A stretch of 64,000 bases of DNA from an uncultured Nioella sp. (GTDB lineage: Bacteria > Pseudomonadota > Alphaproteobacteria > Rhodobacterales > Rhodobacteraceae): positions 168,337-232,336 of the forward strand of contig CANLZL010000005.1 in the NCBI GenBank assembly GCA_947495575.1, written 5' to 3'. Shown here piece after piece: positions 59,290 to 64,000 of the stretch. Each line of letters begins with the position of its first letter. Position 1 is the stretch's first letter. Below the pieces are notes generated by a model that was not told where the DNA came from, made no database searches, and worked only from the letters and a program-made list of their open reading frames with translations. The translations under genes were made by a program, and so were the position numbers.

Positions 59290-59500
59290 CAGATTTCCCT
59301 TCGCTTTTCGCAATTTACTACCCGTATGGGTGGGGGTATTTGGCGCATACATCCGTATACTTACACCTATGGGTAGGTTTTTCCCCATACTTTTAGCTAC
59401 CCAAAAGCACAACTAAGGGATGTTGCCGGAAATCTCAATCCTCTGCTTCCTAGTCGTCATCGTAAGGGCACCCGACCGGTGCCGATGGAGGAACGCGATC
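59290..59500. promoter_or_regulatory. Divergent control region of the serine-cycle genes
   Basis: This 211-base gap separates the regulator and the aminotransferase gene. It contains ACCC-GTAT-GGGT (59320-59331), the direct repeats TATGGGTGGG (59325-59334) and TATGGGTAGG (59368-59377), their inverse CCCCATAC (59383-59390), a further CTACCC (59398-59403 region), and GCATACATCCG (59345-59355). Such clustered half-sites suit a dimeric activator. The promoters themselves were not resolved. Confidence 0.6.
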
Positions 59501-60742
59501 ATGACGATGCACCTGTATCCACAGCTTGAAATCCCAAACACGCTGGCCGCGGGCCCGGGCCCCGGCAACACCGACCCCCGAGTTCTGGAGCGCTTTGCCG
59601 CCGCAGGTGTAGCTGATCACATGCAAGGTGATGTTTTGCGCGGCATGATCGAGTGCAAGCACATGCTGCGCCAGATCTGGGGCACGCAAAACACCTACAC
59701 TTTTGCCGTTGCGGGCACCGGGTGGAGCGCGCTGGATTCGATGTTTTCGGCGGTTCTGCCGGGGGACAGCGTTGTCGCATTTGCCAATGGAACCTTCTCG
59801 GGCATCGACGCGCTGACCTTGCGGATAAAGGCATCCACTCGGGATGAACTGGCCGCAAACCCGCAAGACCCCCAGCCGGCATCGGTAAACGTGGTCGAGG
59901 TTCCGCATGGCCGGTCGGTTGATACAAAGACCATCGACACAGCACTGGCCCTGCATCGACCCAAATGGGCCTTTATGGCGCATTGGGAAACCGGATCGGG
60001 CCGCATCAATGACCTGTGGGCCTTTTCCGAGGCGTGCCAGCGCCACGGCGTGATGGGCCTGGTCGATGCGGTGTCGTCGCTTGGGGTTGAGGACTTCTCG
60101 ATCGACGATTTCCCCGGCATCGTAGGCTGGGCCTCTTGCCCCCAAAAAGGCATCTGCGGCTTGCCGCTGACCTATGCACCTGTCAGTTTCACGGATGCCT
60201 ATATCGAAGTTTTGGAGGAACGCGGCGCCTATACCTACGCGCAGCATCCGATCTTCGAGGCGCGTCATTGGGGCATTATCGACGGCCAGGACGTCGAAAA
60301 GGGCAGCTATCACCGCACTCATTCCGGCTATGCCGTGGCCTCGTTCCACGAAGCACTGCGCCTGACCCTTCAAGAATCCCTGCCCCGCCGCGCCGAAAGC
60401 TATCGCCGGCACGAGGCCGTGTTGCGCGCCGCGGTTGAGGCGATGGGATGCAAGGTTACCTCGGATATGACCAGTCTGGTTGTCTTGAATCTGCCTGATG
60501 ACTTGGCCGGTCGTGAGATGGAGCTGGTGCAGAATTGCCGAGCCGATGGATTTGGCATCTGGCCCACGCTTTCGGCCCCTGTGCAGGTACGGATTGGCAT
60601 TCTCAACCAGCTGGATCGCGGGGCCATCCGCAAAATCGTGCTGCTGTTTGCCGACGCCATTCGGGCGCTTGGCGGACGCGTAGATCAGGATGCGGTCGAG
60701 GCCGTTTTGGACACACATTACGGCACTTCGGTCGCCGCGTAA
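59501..60742 (+). CDS. Class V aminotransferase, probable serine-glyoxylate aminotransferase
   Basis: A 413-residue PLP enzyme of fold type I. PLP-binding residues are visible: HWETGSG (161-167), VDAVSSLG with Asp189 and SCPQKG with Lys216. GPGPGNTDPRVL and VQVRIGIL (substrate Arg) are also typical. The sequence is far from Methylobacterium SgaA, which has a shorter C-terminal half and GSQKGLM at the Lys. Its place at the head of mtkA-mtkB-hprA-glyA implies serine/glyoxylate transamination. GGAGG precedes ATG 59501; in-frame ATG 59507 also exists. Confidence 0.82.
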   Translation: MTMHLYPQLEIPNTLAAGPGPGNTDPRVLERFAAAGVADHMQGDVLRGMIECKHMLRQIWGTQNTYTFAVAGTGWSALDSMFSAVLPGDSVVAFANGTFSGIDALTLRIKASTRDELAANPQDPQPASVNVVEVPHGRSVDTKTIDTALALHRPKWAFMAHWETGSGRINDLWAFSEACQRHGVMGLVDAVSSLGVEDFSIDDFPGIVGWASCPQKGICGLPLTYAPVSFTDAYIEVLEERGAYTYAQHPIFEARHWGIIDGQDVEKGSYHRTHSGYAVASFHEALRLTLQESLPRRAESYRRHEAVLRAAVEAMGCKVTSDMTSLVVLNLPDDLAGREMELVQNCRADGFGIWPTLSAPVQVRIGILNQLDRGAIRKIVLLFADAIRALGGRVDQDAVEAVLDTHYGTSVAA

Positions 60743-60757
60743 TCAGGAGCGTTTGAG

Positions 60758-61957
60758 ATGGATATCCACGAGTATCAGGCCAAGGAACTGCTATCTAAGT
60801 TCGGCATCGCGGCCCCTCCGGGTGCATTGGCCTATAGCCCTGAGCAAGCCGCCTATCACGCCCGCGAAATGGGTGGCGACACCTGGGTTGTCAAAGCGCA
60901 AATCCACGCCGGTGGCCGCGGCAAAGCGGGCGGCGTCAAGGTTTGCCGGTCTGAGAATGAGATTCAGGATGCCTGTGAGGACATGTTCGGGCGCAAACTG
61001 GTCACGCATCAGACGGGGCCTGAGGGCAAAGGCATTTACCGCGTCTATGTCGAAGGCGGCGTGCAGATTGAGCGTGAGTTCTACTTGGGCTTCGTTCTGG
61101 ACCGGTCCAGCCAGCGCGTGATGATCGTCGCATCAGGCGAAGGTGGCATGGAGATCGAAGAGATTTCAGCCCAGAAACCTGACTCTATCGTGCGCGCCAC
61201 GGTTGAGCCGGCTGTTGGCCTACAGCAATTCCAAGCGCGCGAAATTGCTTTTGCCCTTGGTCTTGATCCTGCACTGACGGCGCAAATGGTGCGCACCCTG
61301 ATGGGATGCTATCGCGCGTTCACAGAACTGGACGCCACGATGGTCGAGATCAACCCGTTGGTTGTCACCGCCGATCACCGGATTCTGGCGCTCGACGCCA
61401 AGATGACCTTTGATGACAACGCGATGTTCCGTCACCCACAGGTCAGCGAACTGCGTGACAAAAGTCAGGAAGATCCGCGCGAAAGCCGGGCCGCTGATCG
61501 CGGTCTCAGCTATGTGGGTCTTGAGGGCAATATCGGCTGTATCGTCAATGGCGCCGGTCTGGCTATGGCCACGATGGACACGATTAAACTGGCGGGCGGC
61601 GACCCGGCAAACTTCCTTGATATCGGCGGCGGTGCCACGCCCGAACGCGTGACCAAGGCGTTTCGCCTTGTGATGTCTGACAGCAATGTTCAGGCCGTCC
61701 TCGTCAACATCTTTGCAGGGATCAATCGCTGTGACTGGGTGGCCGAGGGCGTGGTCGCGGCGCTGAAAGAAGTTCAGATCGACGTGCCGGTGATCGTGCG
61801 TCTGGCAGGAACCAATGTGGAAGAGGGTCAAAAAATCCTCGCCAAATCCGGCCTGCCAATAATTCGCGCCAGCACTTTGATGGAAGCCGCCGAACGCGCC
61901 GTGGGCGCATGGCAGAACGACTTGACCCAGGACACGCATGTGAGGGCTGTAAAATGA
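60758..61957 (+). CDS. mtkA: Malate-CoA ligase beta subunit
   Basis: A 399-residue SucC-like ATP-grasp subunit that activates malate to malyl-CoA. It begins [17 protein letters not shown], has the grasp loop [38 protein letters not shown] and [23 protein letters not shown]. The adjacent mclA and hprA distinguish it from a succinyl-CoA synthetase. It starts 15 bases after the aminotransferase stop and overlaps mtkB by four bases. Confidence 0.92.
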   Translation: MDIHEYQAKELLSKFGIAAPPGALAYSPEQAAYHAREMGGDTWVVKAQIHAGGRGKAGGVKVCRSENEIQDACEDMFGRKLVTHQTGPEGKGIYRVYVEGGVQIEREFYLGFVLDRSSQRVMIVASGEGGMEIEEISAQKPDSIVRATVEPAVGLQQFQAREIAFALGLDPALTAQMVRTLMGCYRAFTELDATMVEINPLVVTADHRILALDAKMTFDDNAMFRHPQVSELRDKSQEDPRESRAADRGLSYVGLEGNIGCIVNGAGLAMATMDTIKLAGGDPANFLDIGGGATPERVTKAFRLVMSDSNVQAVLVNIFAGINRCDWVAEGVVAALKEVQIDVPVIVRLAGTNVEEGQKILAKSGLPIIRASTLMEAAERAVGAWQNDLTQDTHVRAVK

Positions 61958-62844
61958 GCATTTACCTCGACCGAAACACGAAGGTTATCGTGCAGGGCAT
62001 CACCGGCAAAATGGCCCGGTTCCACACCAAGGACATGCTGGAATATGGCACCAATGTCGTCGGCGGCGTGGTCCCCGGCAAAGGCGGTGAAACTGTCGAA
62101 GGCGTGCCGGTATTCAACACCGTCAAGGACGCGGTTGCCGCAACTGGCGCCGAAGCCTCGCTGGTGTTCGTGCCACCCCCCTTTGCTGCCGACAGCATCA
62201 TGGAAGCGGCAGATGCCGGTATCAAATACTGCGTCTGCATCACTGATGGCATCCCGGCCCAGGACATGATCCGCGTCAAACGCTACATGTATCGCTACCC
62301 GAAAGAGCGGCGCATGGTTCTGACCGGACCGAACTGCGCGGGCACGATCAGCCCCGGAAAGGCCCTGCTTGGCATCATGCCGGGCCATATCTACCTGCAA
62401 GGAAATGTCGGCATTGTCGGCCGGTCCGGTACGCTTGGATATGAGGCCGCGGCGCAGCTGAAGGAACGCGGGATCGGTATTTCAACCTCGGTCGGGATCG
62501 GTGGTGACCCCATCAACGGCTCGTCCTTTCGCGATATCCTCGAGCAATTCCAGAACGATGACGAGACCGAGGTGATTTGCCTGATCGGTGAGATCGGCGG
62601 CCCGCAAGAGGCCGAGGCCGCTGCCTATGTGCGCGATCACGTGACCAAGCCGGTTGTGGCTTATGTTGCCGGTCTGACCGCCCCGAAAGGCCGCACCATG
62701 GGTCATGCCGGTGCAATCATCTCGGCCTTTGGCGAAAGCGCCAGCGAAAAGGTGGAAATTCTGGAAGCCGCAGGCGTCACCGTTGCTGAAAACCCGGCCG
62801 TTATTGGCGAAACCATCGCCCGCGTTATGGAGGGGGCGTCATGA
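61954..62844 (+). CDS. mtkB: Malate-CoA ligase alpha subunit
   Basis: A 296-residue SucD-like subunit, the length of known MtkB. It binds CoA ([22 protein letters not shown]) and carries the phosphohistidine His251 in [26 protein letters not shown] is the second phosphate loop. With MtkA it forms the ATP-dependent malate thiokinase of the serine cycle. ATGA overlaps link it to mtkA and to hprA. Confidence 0.92.
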   Translation: MSIYLDRNTKVIVQGITGKMARFHTKDMLEYGTNVVGGVVPGKGGETVEGVPVFNTVKDAVAATGAEASLVFVPPPFAADSIMEAADAGIKYCVCITDGIPAQDMIRVKRYMYRYPKERRMVLTGPNCAGTISPGKALLGIMPGHIYLQGNVGIVGRSGTLGYEAAAQLKERGIGISTSVGIGGDPINGSSFRDILEQFQNDDETEVICLIGEIGGPQEAEAAAYVRDHVTKPVVAYVAGLTAPKGRTMGHAGAIISAFGESASEKVEILEAAGVTVAENPAVIGETIARVMEGAS

Positions 62845-63812
62845 CCAAACCCTCCGTTTTGGTGACGCGCCGTTGGCCCGAGGCCGTCGAGGCGCAGTTA
62901 AAGCGCGACTATGACGTGACTTTGAACAAGGCCGATCGCCCGCTGACCCCGTCAGAGTTCAGGGAAGCCTTTGGTCGGTTTGACGCTGTTTTGCCAACTG
63001 TCACCGACACGATCAACGCCGAGGCGCTGGATGTGACAGCACCGCAAGTCAAAATCCTTGGCAATTACGGCGTTGGTTACAGCCATATTTGCGAACCGGC
63101 GGCGCGGGATTTGTCTTTGACAGTCACCAACACGCCGGATGTCCTGAGCGAATGCACAGCTGATATTGCAATGACCCTGCTTTTGATGGTCGCGCGGCGT
63201 GCGGGCGAGGGCGAGCGCGAGGTACGGTCAGGTCGCTGGACCGGCTGGCGCCCGACCCATTTGGTCGGCACCAAGGTCAGCGGTAAGACACTGGGCATCG
63301 TTGGCTTTGGCCGCATCGGCCGCGAAATGGCACGGCGCGCGCATTTCGGGTTTGGCATGACCATCCTTGTGCAGAACCGCAGCAGGATCGCGCCCGAAAT
63401 ACTGGCTCAGTTCGGTGCAGAGCAGGTCGACAGCATTGATGACATGCTGCCGCGCTGCGATTTCGTCTCGCTGCACTGCCCCGGTGGCGCCACAAATCGG
63501 CATCTGATCAATGGGCGACGATTGGACCAGATGAAACCGGGCGCGTTCCTGATCAATACGGCGCGTGGCGAGGTCATTAATGAACATGACCTCGTTCAGG
63601 CTCTGACCTTTGGCACAATCGGCGGCGCAGCCCTTGATGTGTTTGACGGCGAACCCCGGATCAGTCCCGATTTGCTTCAATGCGATAACCTTGTGATGTT
63701 GCCGCATCTAGGCAGCGCGACGCGGGAAGCGCGCGAGGCGATGGGGTTCAGGGTGCTCGACAATCTTTCGGATTTCTTTGCCGGTCGCGACCCGCGTGAC
63801 CGCGTGATCTAA
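62841..63812 (+). CDS. hprA: Hydroxypyruvate reductase (D-2-hydroxyacid dehydrogenase)
   Basis: A 323-residue NAD(P)-linked dehydrogenase. The dinucleotide loop is GIVGFGRIG (152-160), and the catalytic triad Arg242 (NTARGE), Glu271 (DGEP) and His289 (LPHLGSAT) is present. It should reduce hydroxypyruvate to glycerate. It overlaps mtkB (ATGA) and is followed by a terminator-like hairpin before glyA. The serine-cycle context supports the assignment; the sequence alone also fits a glyoxylate reductase. Confidence 0.9.
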   Translation: MTKPSVLVTRRWPEAVEAQLKRDYDVTLNKADRPLTPSEFREAFGRFDAVLPTVTDTINAEALDVTAPQVKILGNYGVGYSHICEPAARDLSLTVTNTPDVLSECTADIAMTLLLMVARRAGEGEREVRSGRWTGWRPTHLVGTKVSGKTLGIVGFGRIGREMARRAHFGFGMTILVQNRSRIAPEILAQFGAEQVDSIDDMLPRCDFVSLHCPGGATNRHLINGRRLDQMKPGAFLINTARGEVINEHDLVQALTFGTIGGAALDVFDGEPRISPDLLQCDNLVMLPHLGSATREAREAMGFRVLDNLSDFFAGRDPRDRVI

Positions 63813-63820
63813 GATCTCTT

Positions 63821-63850
63821 GCGGCCCTTTTTCCGGGGCCGCTTTTCCTT
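63821..63850 (+). terminator. Intrinsic terminator-like hairpin between hprA and glyA
   Basis: GCGGCCC (63821-63827) pairs with GGGCCGC (63836-63842), followed by TTTTCCTTTT. It lies 8 bases after hprA and only 20 bases before the glyA start, so it may be a partial terminator that lowers glyA expression. Confidence 0.75.
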
Positions 63851-63870
63851 TTCAGCATAAAGGTCCGCCC

Positions 63871-64000
63871 ATGAATATCGCGCAAACAAAATCCGACTTC
63901 TTCACGCCAAATTTGGCAGACTCCGACCCCGCTATATCGTCTGCGATCGGTTTGGAGCTTGGTCGCCAGCGCGACGAGATCGAGCTGATCGCGTCCGAGA
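63871..64000 (+). CDS. glyA: Serine hydroxymethyltransferase, 5' part
   Basis: The first 43 codons of glyA, cut by the window edge. The visible start is [20 protein letters not shown] and the next residues end in [12 protein letters not shown], the highly conserved start of the SHMT fold. AAAGG lies seven bases before ATG 63871. SHMT makes serine from glycine and methylene-tetrahydrofolate, the entry step of the serine cycle. It follows a terminator-like hairpin after hprA. Whether it is the only glyA copy cannot be seen here. Confidence 0.93.
   Translation, partial: MNIAQTKSDFFTPNLADSDPAISSAIGLELGRQRDEIELIASE

Noticed and set aside
59450..60718. 422-residue open frame antisense to the aminotransferase gene
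   Set aside because: It mirrors the GC-biased codons of the real gene, has no family features and no start context.
60758..62844. sucC-sucD of the TCA cycle
   Set aside because: The subunits are similar, but the neighbouring mclA, aminotransferase, hprA and glyA and the 296-residue alpha subunit fit malate-CoA ligase better.
1..64000. tRNA, rRNA, insertion sequences, prophage genes, CRISPR arrays
   Set aside because: No T-loop signatures, transposases, integrases or spaced direct repeats were recognised on reading the sequence.

Overview
The window looks like chromosomal DNA of a marine-type Rhodobacteraceae (Roseobacter group, Alphaproteobacteria). The evidence is protein families and gene orders typical of that group: dnaX-ybaB-recR, the DUF1013 regulator TrcR, COQ9, a 46-residue aa3 oxidase subunit IV, a Hint_2-domain protein, type-2 glutamate-cysteine ligase, and a pyrB/pseudo-dihydroorotase pair. 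The DNA is moderately GC-rich and densely coded. Many genes overlap by 1-17 bases (ATGA, GTGA, TGATG junctions). I saw no tRNA, rRNA, insertion sequence, phage gene or CRISPR array.

Layout. 0.2-6.2 kb: Hint_2 protein, DUF202 membrane protein, dnaX-ybaB-recR, an RNase T2 facing recR across a hairpin-rich gap, and TrcR. 6.3-12 kb: a secreted DUF4453 protein, a MarR regulator with a palindromic operator, an SDR with a lost catalytic lysine, an rRNA methyltransferase, clpS, a HAD phosphatase and a LysE exporter. 12.1-16 kb: two tandem ArsR/SRPBCC modules plus a YciI-like protein, a CDP-alcohol phosphotransferase and an MFS exporter. 16.1-26.5 kb: quinone oxidoreductase, coq9, rpsU, several Rhodobacteraceae-specific unknowns, oxidase subunit IV, MBL hydrolase with acyl-CoA dehydrogenase, tsaC, yqgE and a DsbD-N-like protein. 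26.5-34 kb: an RND efflux pair, moaB, LysE, phosphoesterase and a uracil-DNA glycosylase without iron-sulfur ligands. 34-38.9 kb: a coupled string pyrB - two PH-like membrane proteins - pseudo-dihydroorotase - plsY. 39-50.7 kb: ABM monooxygenase, sulfotransferase, gshA, rsmE/ubiA, an OmpA-family protein, moaE-moaD-pgsA, an HpaI-like aldolase and uvrC. 50.7-57.4 kb: a 311-base AT-rich gap, a FolM-like reductase, an antiporter, an S49 peptidase, modABC and an L,D-transpeptidase. 57.5-64 kb: a serine-cycle divergon.

The most coherent system is the right-hand serine cycle. A LuxR-type regulator with an atypical receiver and mclA (malyl-CoA lyase) point left. A divergent class V aminotransferase, mtkA, mtkB, hprA and glyA (cut by the window edge) point right. 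Together they cover glycine + C1 to serine, transamination to hydroxypyruvate, reduction to glycerate, activation of malate to malyl-CoA and its cleavage to glyoxylate and acetyl-CoA. Glycerate kinase, enolase and PEP carboxylase are not in the window. modABC and three moa genes in the same window would suit a molybdenum-dependent formate dehydrogenase, but that link is inference.

Other points for a second look: an intergenic element repeated directly after stop codons with a conserved box, a variable GAA-loop hairpin and a conserved tail; operator-like palindromes that overlap or touch the ArsR start codons; a GNRA-loop hairpin over the rpsU ribosome binding site; and a possible structured RNA after recR.
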